A stretch of DNA of 64,000 nucleotides, taken from positions 605,118 to 669,117 of the forward strand of contig JAOPKB010000002.1 in NCBI GenBank assembly GCA_025517485.1. The letters run 5' to 3'. Each line of letters begins with the position of its first letter. The stretch's first letter is position 1. This DNA is from Natronoglomus mannanivorans. Lineage in GTDB: Archaea; Halobacteriota; Halobacteria; Halobacteriales; Natrialbaceae. The notes below the pieces were generated by a model. It was not told the origin of the DNA. It saw only the letters and a list, made by a program, of their open reading frames with translations, and ran no database searches. This document shows positions 52,441-61,748 of the stretch, one piece after another. The position numbers and the translations under genes were made by a program.

Positions 52441-53301
52441 TCACTCGCTTGCGTCGGTCAACCGCGTTACCTCCTCTTCCTCGAGCGACAACTGGGAAGC
52501 GGCGACGTTCGACTCGAGGTGCTCCGGATTCGAAGTACCCGGAATCGGCAGCACGACGTCGGAGTGCTGGAGGTGCCACGCGAGCGCTACCTGCCGGCGG
52601 GTCGCGTCGTGGGCGTCGGCGATCTCGTCGACGGTGTCGCCGACCTCGTCGATGTCGTCCGCGTCGATCGGCGCCCACGGGATGAAGCCGATGTCGTTCT
52701 CCTCGCAGACCTCGAGAACGTCCGCGCTCGAGCGGTCGGCGAGGTTGTACCGGTTCTGGACGGTGGCGACGTCGACGTACTCGCGGGCCGTCTCGAGTTG
52801 CTCGACGGAGACGTTGCTCAGGCCGACCTCGCGGACGAAGCCGTCGTCTTTCAGTTCGGCGAACGTCTGGACGGAGTCCTCGAAGTCCGTATCTGGGTCG
52901 GGACGGTGGAACTGGTAGAGGTCGATGGTGTCGGTTCGCAGTCGGTCGAGCGACGCCAGCACCTGATTGCGGATGTAGTCGGGGTCGCCGTGGGCGAGCC
53001 AGTCGCCGTCGCTGTTGCGCAACAGGCCGGCTTTCGTCGCGACTAACACGTCGTCGCGGTCGCCCAGCGCCTCGCCGATGAGCCGCTCGCTGACGCCGGG
53101 GCCGTAGGAGTCGGCCGTGTCGACGAGGTCGACGCCGAGGTCGACCGCGCGCTCGAGGACTTCTCGAGCGGTCTCCTCGTCGTCGGGTGCGCCGATGATC
53201 TTCTCCCCGCAGAGGCGCATCGCACCGAAGCCCAGTCGGTGGACGGTCGTGTCGCCGATCTCGAACGTGTCGCTCTCGTTTTCGATCGTGTCGTCGCTCA
53301 T
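52441..53301 (-). CDS. Aldo/keto reductase
   Basis: This 286-residue AKR has a full tetrad D61, Y66, K90 and H132 (VDTADSYGPG; VATKAGLL; YQFHRPD). The cofactor loop IPGTSNPEHLESN is near the C-terminus. It belongs to the YakC/IolS-like group that differs from the AKR at 44808 in its substrate loops. A start nine codons upstream (53328) is also possible. It is a single gene facing the transglutaminase locus across a 391-bp gap. Confidence 0.93.
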   Translation of the reverse strand: MSDDTIENESDTFEIGDTTVHRLGFGAMRLCGEKIIGAPDDEETAREVLERAVDLGVDLVDTADSYGPGVSERLIGEALGDRDDVLVATKAGLLRNSDGDWLAHGDPDYIRNQVLASLDRLRTDTIDLYQFHRPDPDTDFEDSVQTFAELKDDGFVREVGLSNVSVEQLETAREYVDVATVQNRYNLADRSSADVLEVCEENDIGFIPWAPIDADDIDEVGDTVDEIADAHDATRRQVALAWHLQHSDVVLPIPGTSNPEHLESNVAASQLSLEEEEVTRLTDASE

Positions 53302-53692
53302 ACGACGATACACCATCGCGCGCGGCATAACGGTTGGTCCCCCGGCAAGGCGGCGGCCGGTGCAGTTCGGGAGACGAGGCGGGTGTCGCCCGGCCGTGAT
53401 AAGAGGCGGACCGAAGCGACGGGGGCACTCGAAATGTGGAAAACGGTGGGGCCACCGACTCTCACTCTCGACGTTCCGCTCTCCGACGACGAACCGGAAA
53501 CCACACTCAACGGCGTAAATACAAGGCTATTGTCTGTAAACTGTTCTGTCCGAATACCGGATCGATTCCCGACGAACGGGAACGTCTCTCCGCTTCCCGC
53601 GGATTCTCCTGTCGACGATACACTAACATGACCGAAGCTTTATGAATTACTGAACTATATCGATTGACATCAGCGATGCACGGAGTGATGCA
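53302..53692. other. 391-bp divergent intergenic region, no gene seen
   Basis: The region lies between the aldo/keto reductase start and the transglutaminase start. The half next to the reductase is GC-rich and featureless. The last 75 bp are AT-rich (AGCTTTATGAATTACTGAACTATAT at about 53635-53659, read as two overlapping motifs) and probably hold the operon promoter. Short open frames here show no haloarchaeal codon pattern. Confidence 0.5.
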
Positions 53693-56600
53693 GTGACCGA
53701 GAACCGCCCCGACTCGAGCGCGAGGGATCGCCGGTTTCGCGACGTGCTCTTCGCGGCTGGCTGTCTGTTCGCGCTCGCGACCGTCGCCATCCTCCTGCCG
53801 GTTCTTGGCGGGCCGGCGACGATCGGCGGTGGACTCGGTGGCGGGTTCGGTACTGGAGACGGTACCGGCGCCGCAGACGGCGCGGGAGCCCTCGGAGACG
53901 GACTCGGCGCTAGCGACTCGAGTCCGCTCGCCAGCGGTGGTGAGAGTGCCGACCCCGCGATCGGCGCCGGCGACGAGACCACGGCGGGTAGTTCCGAGAA
54001 CCCGTTCCAGAACGGGTCGGACGTGATTCAGTTCACCGTCGACAGCGAGCGCGCCGACTACTGGCGTATCGACGCCTACGACCACTATACGGGGCAGTCG
54101 TGGGAACGGACCGGTGACCACCGCGAGTACCCCGGCGAACTCCGTCCGGAGGGTCAGGTCACGGGGACGATGACGCAGGAAGTCACGCTCGAGTCCCCCG
54201 CGGGTGCGTTACCGGGTGCTTGGCAGCCCCGCCGAGTCGACGTTCGGGGCGAGGCCGACCTCTCGGTCAGCAGTCAGGGTGGGGTCCACGCCGACGGCTT
54301 CCTGCCCGCCGGGACGACGTACACGGTCGAGAGCTACCAGTACGCGCCGGAGCCGGACGCACTTCGCGCGGCGGGGACCGACTACCCCGATTCGATCGCC
54401 CAGCGGTACACGCGACTGCCGGCGGAGACGCCCGACCGGGTCCACGACCTCGCGAGCGAGATCACCGCCGACGCCGAGACCGCCTACGACGAGGCGGACG
54501 CGATCGACAGGTGGATCAAGACGAACAAGGCCTACTCGCTGGACGCAGAACACGACCCCGACGGCCGGCCGGTCGACGAGTTCCTCTTCGAGATGGACGA
54601 GGGGTACTGCCAGTACAGCGCCTCGAGTATGGTCGTGCTGTTGCGAAGCCAGGATATCCCGGCGCGGTACGTGACGGGCTACGCACCGGGGACGGTCGCC
54701 GAGGACGGCGGGTTCGAGGTCCGATCGACGAACGCCCACGCCTGGGTCGAGGTCTACTTCCCGGACCACGGCTGGGTCCGATTCGACCCGACGCCGCCCG
54801 AAGAGCGCATGGATCAGGAACGGGCCGACCTCGAGGAGGCGGGCACCGACGAGCAACTCGCGCACGCGCCGTCGGTCAACGACGATCCGAGCGAGTTAGA
54901 CGAGGCGTACCAGGACGGGACCGTCTCGTCGGTCGAGGGCTGGGAGCCCTCGGCGGATGGTGACGGCTGGGAGCCCGCAGAGGACTCGAACGACGAGTTC
55001 GACGACGGTGGCGACCCCAGCGACCCCGGCGAGCACGAGCAGGACGATTGGGAGGGCTCGATGGACGACGGGGATGCTGATGGGGAGGAAGCGGAACGCG
55101 ACGGGAACGGAGAGGAGGGTGACAGCGACGGAGACAGTGACGGTGACGAACAATCCGACGAACAGGAGCAATCGGAGGAAGACGATACGGACGACGACGA
55201 GACCGACGAGGACGGTGCTGACGGCGACGGCGGAGACGACGAAGACGCTGACGAGACTGCAGACGAAGACGACACTCCATCGTACGAAATCTCGCTCTCC
55301 CCGGAGGAACCGGTCCCCGGCACCGAGGCGACGGCCACGCTGACGAGATTCGAGACCGAGAGCGCCGACGGTGGCGGTGAGCCAGTCCCCGGCGCGACGG
55401 TTCGGTTCAACGGCGAGTCGATCGGCCAAACCGACGCAAACGGGCAGGTCACGGGCGAGGTTCCGTTCGAGGACTCCCTCGAGGTCTCGGTCTCACTCCC
55501 CGCCGAGGAGTCCGGCGAGCGATCCTCGAGTGTGTCGTCGGCGTCGTCGTCGGCACCCTTCGGCGCCGGCGGGAGTCTCGGGCCGCTCGCGTCGGCCGGC
55601 GGTACTGAGAACGCGGCGACGAACGAGACCACGCGAACCTACAGGACTGCCTCCGACGTCGAGCTCGGCGTCGAATCGAGTCCGCTCGTCGCCGGCGGGG
55701 AGACCGCGGTTCGGGTGACGATTCGAGGGACGCCGATTCCCGAGGCGACCGTCGCGGTCGACGACGAGGCCGTCGGCGAAACCGACGCAGAGGGCCGACT
55801 CACGGTTCCGATTCCGGACGACGGGGACGACAACGTCACCATCTCGGCCCGTCGTGACGGGCTCTCGGCCGAGCGGACCGTTCCCGTCGAGACGCTGGCG
55901 ATCGAGGCCGACCACGAGTACAGTCTTCCGCTACCCACGCGAACGACGACGCTGACGGTCACGGCGGGCAACGAGACACTCTCCGGCGTCGCGGTCGAAC
56001 GGGACGACGGCTCGGCCGTCGGCACGACAGGCGGCGACGGGACGGTGACGACGACGCTGCCGCTCGAGAACGCGGTCACCTACGCCGTCGCGTACGACGG
56101 TGGGACCGCCGAACTCGAGGTCGACCGGCTCTTCGGGATCGCAGCGGCCGTCGTCGGCGCGGGGCTGGGCGTTCTCGTCGGACTCGCCCTCCTCGCCCGT
56201 CGGCTGGGAGTGACGCCCCGTCGAGTGGGGGCGGCCGCCCGGTCGGTGATCGTTTCGACGATCAACGCCGTCGTGCTGGCGACCGACCGACTCGATTCGC
56301 TGCTCGAGCTCGTCGTCGCCCACGTCAGGGGTGGCTGGGCGTCGATGCGGGCGCTGCCGGGGGTACTCTACGCCCGTTTCCGGGCGTGGCGGCCGGCGTC
56401 GTTCGTCGGTGCGTTCCGAGAGTTGTGTGTGGCTTTCCTCGCCCGGCTCAGGTCGATGTTTACCCGCGGATCGGCCGGTGGCGGGGCGAGCGAGGACGCC
56501 GCCGGAGCCGCCGGCGGATCGGGTGACGGACCCGACGCGGACGGACGCATCCAGCTGACGGTTCGTCGGGCCTGGCGGGCGTTCGTCGGGATGGTGTCCC

Positions 56601-56923
56601 GGTGGGGCCGGCGCACGAAGACGAAGACGCCCGGCGAGGTCGCCCGGACGGCGACCGCGATGGGGTTCCCGGAGCGACAGGTGTACGCGCTCACCGACGC
56701 GTTCCGTGAGACGGAGTACGGCGGCGGTGTCTCCCAGGAACGAGCGGCGGAAGCGACCGACGCGCTCGAGTACTTGCGAGAGCGGGCGGCCGGCGACTCG
56801 AGGTCGGAGACCGAATCAGAATCGGAATCGGATACCGAGCCGGCGACAGGGACCGAATCAGCGACGAGAGGACCGAACGCCGAACCAGCGGAGAACACGA
56901 CACTCGAGGAGGGCCCACAGTAA
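53693..56923 (+). CDS. Transglutaminase-like membrane protein with Ig-like repeats and DUF4129 domain (TgpA type)
   Basis: This protein has 1076 residues from GTG 53693. One helix (about 19-41) anchors the N-terminus. The transglutaminase-like domain has catalytic C306 (GYCQYSASS), H349 (NAHAWVEVYF) and D365 (RFDPTPP). An extremely acidic linker spans about 395-525. Beta domains follow with the repeated pattern PGATVRFNGESIGQTDANGQ and PEATVAVDDEAVGETDAEGR. A second helix near 812-840 leads to a cytoplasmic C-terminus with a DUF4129 domain (about 960-1035, GEVARTATAMGFPERQVYAL). It likely cleaves or crosslinks a surface protein. First gene of a four-gene operon. Confidence 0.88.
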   Translation: MTENRPDSSARDRRFRDVLFAAGCLFALATVAILLPVLGGPATIGGGLGGGFGTGDGTGAADGAGALGDGLGASDSSPLASGGESADPAIGAGDETTAGSSENPFQNGSDVIQFTVDSERADYWRIDAYDHYTGQSWERTGDHREYPGELRPEGQVTGTMTQEVTLESPAGALPGAWQPRRVDVRGEADLSVSSQGGVHADGFLPAGTTYTVESYQYAPEPDALRAAGTDYPDSIAQRYTRLPAETPDRVHDLASEITADAETAYDEADAIDRWIKTNKAYSLDAEHDPDGRPVDEFLFEMDEGYCQYSASSMVVLLRSQDIPARYVTGYAPGTVAEDGGFEVRSTNAHAWVEVYFPDHGWVRFDPTPPEERMDQERADLEEAGTDEQLAHAPSVNDDPSELDEAYQDGTVSSVEGWEPSADGDGWEPAEDSNDEFDDGGDPSDPGEHEQDDWEGSMDDGDADGEEAERDGNGEEGDSDGDSDGDEQSDEQEQSEEDDTDDDETDEDGADGDGGDDEDADETADEDDTPSYEISLSPEEPVPGTEATATLTRFETESADGGGEPVPGATVRFNGESIGQTDANGQVTGEVPFEDSLEVSVSLPAEESGERSSSVSSASSSAPFGAGGSLGPLASAGGTENAATNETTRTYRTASDVELGVESSPLVAGGETAVRVTIRGTPIPEATVAVDDEAVGETDAEGRLTVPIPDDGDDNVTISARRDGLSAERTVPVETLAIEADHEYSLPLPTRTTTLTVTAGNETLSGVAVERDDGSAVGTTGGDGTVTTTLPLENAVTYAVAYDGGTAELEVDRLFGIAAAVVGAGLGVLVGLALLARRLGVTPRRVGAAARSVIVSTINAVVLATDRLDSLLELVVAHVRGGWASMRALPGVLYARFRAWRPASFVGAFRELCVAFLARLRSMFTRGSAGGGASEDAAGAAGGSGDGPDADGRIQLTVRRAWRAFVGMVSRWGRRTKTKTPGEVARTATAMGFPERQVYALTDAFRETEYGGGVSQERAAEATDALEYLRERAAGDSRSETESESESDTEPATGTESATRGPNAEPAENTTLEEGPQ

Positions 56924-57648
56924 TGGCGACCGCACGGCGATCGAAATCCGGAACGCTGCTCGTCGCCGTCGGCCTCCTCGCCCTACTCGGAACGGTCTCG
57001 ATGCTTCTCGCATCACAGGTCTTTCCGGAGAGGGTTCTCGAGACGCTCGTCGAGACCACCGAATCGATCGACGCGGAGCGAGCGGCGACGGCCATCGCCA
57101 TCGTCCTCACGCTGTGTGCACTCGTCTACGTCCGGGGCGGTTCGTCGACCGCCGACGATTCCGACCTCGAGCCGCTCGTCGAGACCGATCCGGAGGAGGC
57201 TGCGCGCCCGGTCACCGTCGTCGGAGCGGCGTTCGACATGCATCTCGCGGAGTCTCTCGAGGCGGTCGAGCGCGGCGACCGATCCGTCTCCCAGACGGGT
57301 CTCGAGACGACGCTCGAGGACGCCGTCGTCGAGGCGCTCCAGTTGCACCGAGACCGTTCGCGCGAGCGGGCGCTCTCGCTACTCGAGTCGGGCGAGTGGA
57401 CCGACGACGGGGTCGCCGCGGCGTTTCTCGCGGACGATCTCGACTTCCCGCTCCGGTTTCGCGTTCTCGAGTGGCTCCGGCCGGAACTGGCCGCCGAGCG
57501 TGCGATCGAGCGGTCGGTCGCGGAACTCTCGGCGATTCTCGAACGCGAGGAGGTCTCGAGTGTCGGGACGAGCGCGGGGGCCGGCGTCGAACCTGCAGAC
57601 GACGAAATCGAATCCGGCACGACAGCCACGCGCGGAGGGAACCGATGA
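56923..57648 (+). CDS. DUF7269-like membrane protein
   Basis: This 241-residue protein has two N-terminal helices (GTLLVAVGLLALLGTVSMLL; ATAIAIVLTLCALVYVRGG) and a helical cytoplasmic domain with many Glu/Arg pairs (LQLHRDRSRERALSLLESGE). The start codon overlaps the preceding stop by one base (TAATG), and the stop overlaps the next start (ATGA). Known only from haloarchaeal transglutaminase/DUF58 operons; a scaffold or regulator role is inference. Confidence 0.82.
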   Translation: MATARRSKSGTLLVAVGLLALLGTVSMLLASQVFPERVLETLVETTESIDAERAATAIAIVLTLCALVYVRGGSSTADDSDLEPLVETDPEEAARPVTVVGAAFDMHLAESLEAVERGDRSVSQTGLETTLEDAVVEALQLHRDRSRERALSLLESGEWTDDGVAAAFLADDLDFPLRFRVLEWLRPELAAERAIERSVAELSAILEREEVSSVGTSAGAGVEPADDEIESGTTATRGGNR

Positions 57649-58949
57649 CTTTCCACCGGGTCCCGCGGTGGCGGACGGCCCTCGGCACGACGCTCGCGCT
57701 AGCCGGTATCGCGCTCTGGTTGACGACGCCCGAGTTGCTGGTTGCCGCGATGGTGCCGGTCGCCTACGTCGCCTACAGCGCGGCGACCAGCGCCGTCCCG
57801 GTCGACGACGTCCTGACCGTCGAGCGAACGGTCGACCGCGAGCGTCCGTTCCCCGGCGAACGAGTGTCGGTCACGCTGACGCTGACGAACACCGGGTCGA
57901 CCCCGCTGCCCGACGTTCGGGTCGTCGACGGCGTTCCCGAGGACCTCCCGGTCGCCGACGACTCGCCGCGGGCGTCGACCGCGATCCGCGCAGGGGGGTC
58001 GGCGACGGTGGAGTACGCGGTGACCGCCCGTCGCGGCGACCACGAGTTCGGCTCCGTGAGAGTTCGGACCCGGAGTATGAGCGCCTCGAGTTGCTACACG
58101 ACCGACCTGACCGCGAGCGGGATCGACGAACTCACGTCGACGATCCCGGTCGACGAGTGGCCCCTCGGCGAGCGAACGATCCGACTCACCGGCCAGGTGC
58201 CGACCAACTCGGGCGGCGACGGCCTCGAGTTCCACACGACTCGAAGTTACCAGCCGGGCGATCCGATCGGGCGGATCAACTGGCGACGGTACGCCAAAGA
58301 GGGAGAACTGACCACGATCGACTACCGGGAGAACGAGGCGTCCAAGACCGTCGTCCTCGTCGACGCCCGGTCTGGAAACCACGTCGCGCGGGCCGCCGAC
58401 GAACCGACGGCGACGGAGCTCTCGGTGTATGCCGCGGCCCGAGCGCTCGGCGGTCTCCTCTCCACCCGACAACACGTCGGCCTCGCGGCGATCGGCATCG
58501 ACGACCCGACGACCGGGATCGATCCGGCCTGGATCCCGCCGGGAACGGGTGCGGAGACGAGAAGCCGTGCGCTCTCCGTCCTCGACCGGATCGCGGCGGC
58601 CGCCGCACCCGGAAGCGACGTCACCTCGCGTGCGAACGCCGGTGACGACTGCCGGCGCCTCGAGGCGTCGATCGACTCGAACGCGCAACTGCTCGTGGTG
58701 AGTCCCGTCCTCGATCGATACCCGCAGCGACTCGTCGAACGGTTTCGCGCCCGGGGTCACGACGTGACCGTCTTCGCCCCGAACGTCACCGACGGCGAGA
58801 CGCCCGGCCAGACGATCGCAGCCCTCGAGCGGACGGGCGCGATCCGCAGGCTCCGGGAGACCGGAGCGACGGTCGTCGACTGGGACGTCGCCGTGCCGAT
58901 CGAACTGGCGCTGAACCGGGCGTTCGACCCCGCTCTTGCAACCGCGTAA
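57645..58949 (+). CDS. DUF58 domain protein
   Basis: This 434-residue protein starts with two close membrane helices (GTTLALAGIALWLTTPELLV; AAMVPVAYVAYSAATSAVPV). A conserved-repeat beta domain follows (VSVTLTLTNTGSTPLPDVRV), then the DUF58 signature SYQPGDPIGRINWRRYAKEG near 205-225. A vWA-like region (TVVLVDARSGNHVARA) lies beyond it. DUF58 proteins accompany MoxR ATPases and transglutaminases in bacteria and archaea. They are thought to assemble or mature surface structures. Start overlaps the preceding gene by four bases. Confidence 0.9.
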   Translation: MTFHRVPRWRTALGTTLALAGIALWLTTPELLVAAMVPVAYVAYSAATSAVPVDDVLTVERTVDRERPFPGERVSVTLTLTNTGSTPLPDVRVVDGVPEDLPVADDSPRASTAIRAGGSATVEYAVTARRGDHEFGSVRVRTRSMSASSCYTTDLTASGIDELTSTIPVDEWPLGERTIRLTGQVPTNSGGDGLEFHTTRSYQPGDPIGRINWRRYAKEGELTTIDYRENEASKTVVLVDARSGNHVARAADEPTATELSVYAAARALGGLLSTRQHVGLAAIGIDDPTTGIDPAWIPPGTGAETRSRALSVLDRIAAAAAPGSDVTSRANAGDDCRRLEASIDSNAQLLVVSPVLDRYPQRLVERFRARGHDVTVFAPNVTDGETPGQTIAALERTGAIRRLRETGATVVDWDVAVPIELALNRAFDPALATA

Positions 58950-58955
58950 TTTCCC

Positions 58956-60518
58956 ATGCTCTCACCACTCACGACACTCGTCCGAACGATCGACGCGACG
59001 ATCGGCCTGCCCGAGGAGACGTCGCGAATCCCGCCCGTGACCGCCGCGGTCGTGGGGACGATCGCGCTGGCGACACTACTCGGAATCGGCGTCGCCGTCG
59101 ACGCCGCTGGCGACGTCGCGATCGGTCTCGTCCTCGGGATCGTTCTGGCGGTCGCGATCGCGTTCGCGGCGAGCGATCGACCGGTCACGATCGTGGCTGG
59201 AACCGGGCTCCTCTTGGTCGCCGCACCGCTTTTCGTCTACGTTCCCGTCTATCGCTTTTTCGACCTCGGTCGCCCGCTCTCGAGCGTCGTGGTCGTCTCT
59301 GGTGCCCTCGTCGGCTACGGTATCGTCCGGTTCCGGTTCGACGCGTTCGGGACCCGGGTGGGATACGTCGCGCTCGGACAGCTGTTCGGCGCGATCGCGG
59401 CGGCCTCGCTCGTCACCGTCGGACTGGTCTTCACCCGCGTGGAGACGGTGTCGGCCGTCTTCGGGGAGGCCGTGCCGTCGGTCGGTGACGCCATCGACGC
59501 CCTGCTCGTTCCGTCGCCCTCGGAGGCGGCGCTCGTCGAGTTCTCCGCCCTGCTCGCGCTCGCGGTGGTCGCCGTCTGGCTGGCCCTCGCCGCCCTCCCG
59601 ATCGTCCAGCTCGTTCCCGGTCGTCACGAGACGGCCGTCAGCGACGCTCTCGACATCGTCGACAACGTCCTCGGGGCCACGTTCGCCCTCTGTGTCCTCA
59701 CGTTCGTGGTCTCGCTCGCCGCTCTCGGAAACGTCAACCGCCTCGAGGCGGTCTACTACGATCTCTCACCGACGCTGCACGCGGTGCTCTCGACGGTCGT
59801 GGAGTCCTCGCTCTTGCGGCTCCTCCTCGTGCAGGTGATCCTCGTCAGTTTCGTCGTGGCGGTCGCCGTCGAACTCCTCGCCGCCGTCGGGACGCGACGG
59901 CTCGACGACGCGCCGAGTCGGATCGTCCCGGCGATCCTGTGGGGGCTCCTGTTCGTGGTGGCGATCGCCGTCGCCGCGCCGTCGGTCCTCGAGTCGGTTG
60001 CGGGGTCGCTCGAGCCGGCTCAGGAACGGGCGCTGACCACCGCGACCGAGGAGTTCGGGCCGGTGGTCGTCGGACTGCTCGCCGGCGTCGTCGGCCTCTG
60101 GTTCGCTGGGGTCGCCCTGCTCGCGATCCCGGCGGCCAGCGGGCTGGGGTTCGTTCCCGACCGCACCGCCGGCGTGCGGCTGGTGATGGGTGGGACGTTC
60201 CTCGCGACCGTCGCCGGTGCGGTCGGCGGGATCGGAACGGTGGTTCTGGTCGGCGGGATCGTCGCGACGATGGTGATCTGGGACGTCGGCGAGTTCGGAC
60301 TGGGTCTCACCGAAGAACTCGGTCGATCGGCGCCGACGCGCCACGGCGAACTCGTCCACGTCGCCGGGAGCGTCGTCGTCGGCGGGCTGCTGTTCGCGGG
60401 GACGATCGCGACCGCCGGCTTCCTCGCGGGGACGACCCTCGAGGGTGCGCTCGTCCTGCCGGCGCTCGTGTTCGCGACGGTCGCGGCGGTCGCGTTGACG
60501 ATCGCGATCAGAGGATGA
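58956..60518 (+). CDS. DUF7519-like polytopic membrane protein
   Basis: This 520-residue protein has about twelve hydrophobic helices separated by short loops, with no soluble domain. It starts 6 bases after the DUF58 stop and belongs to the same operon. Similar proteins follow DUF58 genes in many haloarchaea. No transport motif can be identified, so a channel, flippase or structural role is open. Confidence 0.85.
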   Translation: MLSPLTTLVRTIDATIGLPEETSRIPPVTAAVVGTIALATLLGIGVAVDAAGDVAIGLVLGIVLAVAIAFAASDRPVTIVAGTGLLLVAAPLFVYVPVYRFFDLGRPLSSVVVVSGALVGYGIVRFRFDAFGTRVGYVALGQLFGAIAAASLVTVGLVFTRVETVSAVFGEAVPSVGDAIDALLVPSPSEAALVEFSALLALAVVAVWLALAALPIVQLVPGRHETAVSDALDIVDNVLGATFALCVLTFVVSLAALGNVNRLEAVYYDLSPTLHAVLSTVVESSLLRLLLVQVILVSFVVAVAVELLAAVGTRRLDDAPSRIVPAILWGLLFVVAIAVAAPSVLESVAGSLEPAQERALTTATEEFGPVVVGLLAGVVGLWFAGVALLAIPAASGLGFVPDRTAGVRLVMGGTFLATVAGAVGGIGTVVLVGGIVATMVIWDVGEFGLGLTEELGRSAPTRHGELVHVAGSVVVGGLLFAGTIATAGFLAGTTLEGALVLPALVFATVAAVALTIAIRG

Positions 60519-60533
60519 GGTAACCTCGCCGTC

Positions 60534-61511
60534 TCAGCGCGAGACCGTCTCCATTGCCGGCACGGTCGTCGCCTCGAGGATCGTCTCGATCACGTCTTCT
60601 TTCGTCGTTCCGTCGACGTTCGCTCTCGCGGTCGTCACGAGTCGGTGGGTCATCACCGGCCGCGCGACCGCCTTCACGTCGTCTGGCGCGACGTAGTCCC
60701 GGCCGTGGATTACGGCGCGAGCGCGCGAGGCCTCGAGCAGTCGCTGGATCCCCCGGGGGGAGACCCCGGCCGCGACGGCGTCGTGCTCGCGGGTGGCGCG
60801 GCCGAGCTCGATCATGTAGTCTTTGAGTTTCCCGTCGACAGTGACGAACTCCGGGACCTGCTGGAGGTCGGTGACAGTCCGGCCGTCGACGACCTGGTCG
60901 ACCGTCGGCGAGGCGGTCAGCCGGTCGGTTCGCCGGTCGAGCAGTTCGCGCTCTCCGTCGGCGTCCGGATACCCCATCTCGGTCTTGACGATGAACCGGT
61001 CGCGCTGGGCCTCCGGAAGCTCGAAGGTCCCCTCCTGTTCGACGGGGTTCTGGGTGGCGATCACGAAGAACGGATCCGGCAGCTGGCGGGTCTCGCCGTC
61101 GACGCTGACCTGTTTCTCCTCCATCGCCTCGAGCAGCGCGGCCTGGGTCTTCGGCGGCGCGCGGTTGATCTCGTCGGCGAGGACGACGTTCGCGAAGATC
61201 GGCCCCTCGTTGAACTGGAACTCGTGGGTGTCCTCGTTGTAGACGTGCGAGCCCGTGATGTCCGAGGGGAGCAGGTCGGGCGTGAACTGGATCCGATTGA
61301 ACTCGAGGCCGAGTGTCTGTGCCAGACACCGGGACGTGAGCGTCTTCCCGGTTCCGGGGACGTCCTCGAGGAGGACGTGACCGCTTGCGAGCGTACCGGT
61401 CAGGACGGTCTCGAGGAACTCGCGGTTCGTGATGACGGCGCCACTGATCGACTCGAGGACGTCCTCACAGGTGGCTGCTGCGTCGGCGACGGAGATCGGG
61501 GCTGTCGACAT
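60534..61511 (-). CDS. MoxR-type AAA+ ATPase
   Basis: This 325-residue MoxR/RavA-clade AAA+ ATPase has Walker A EDVPGTGKTL, the pre-sensor HVYNEDTHEFQFNEGPIFAN insert and Walker B VLADEINRAPPKTQAALLEA. Sensor 1 is FFVIATQNPVEQEGTF and the C-terminal lid is GVSPRGIQRLLEASRARA. MoxR proteins act as chaperones with DUF58/vWA partners, which are encoded next door. Here the gene is convergent with that operon, 15 bases from the DUF7519 stop, so it has its own promoter facing the solute-binding protein gene. Confidence 0.95.
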   Translation of the reverse strand: MSTAPISVADAAATCEDVLESISGAVITNREFLETVLTGTLASGHVLLEDVPGTGKTLTSRCLAQTLGLEFNRIQFTPDLLPSDITGSHVYNEDTHEFQFNEGPIFANVVLADEINRAPPKTQAALLEAMEEKQVSVDGETRQLPDPFFVIATQNPVEQEGTFELPEAQRDRFIVKTEMGYPDADGERELLDRRTDRLTASPTVDQVVDGRTVTDLQQVPEFVTVDGKLKDYMIELGRATREHDAVAAGVSPRGIQRLLEASRARAVIHGRDYVAPDDVKAVARPVMTHRLVTTARANVDGTTKEDVIETILEATTVPAMETVSR

Positions 61512-61748
61512 CTGTTGACGTATCGTTTCGACCCGACCTATGTATGTGTAGTGGCAGGACGCGGCTCCCGTCCCTGATCTCGTACCAGAGTTCGACGCAT
61601 TCGAGTCTCGGGCAGTGGCCCTGTAACTCCCACGAACTCTCTAGAACGTCCACTCGAGGTGACCTATCTCGAAATTCGACTGTACGCCTTCCAGTAATTA
61701 CACAGACATGTGGGAAACCATTAAGGTTACGATCGGCATACGACTGCT

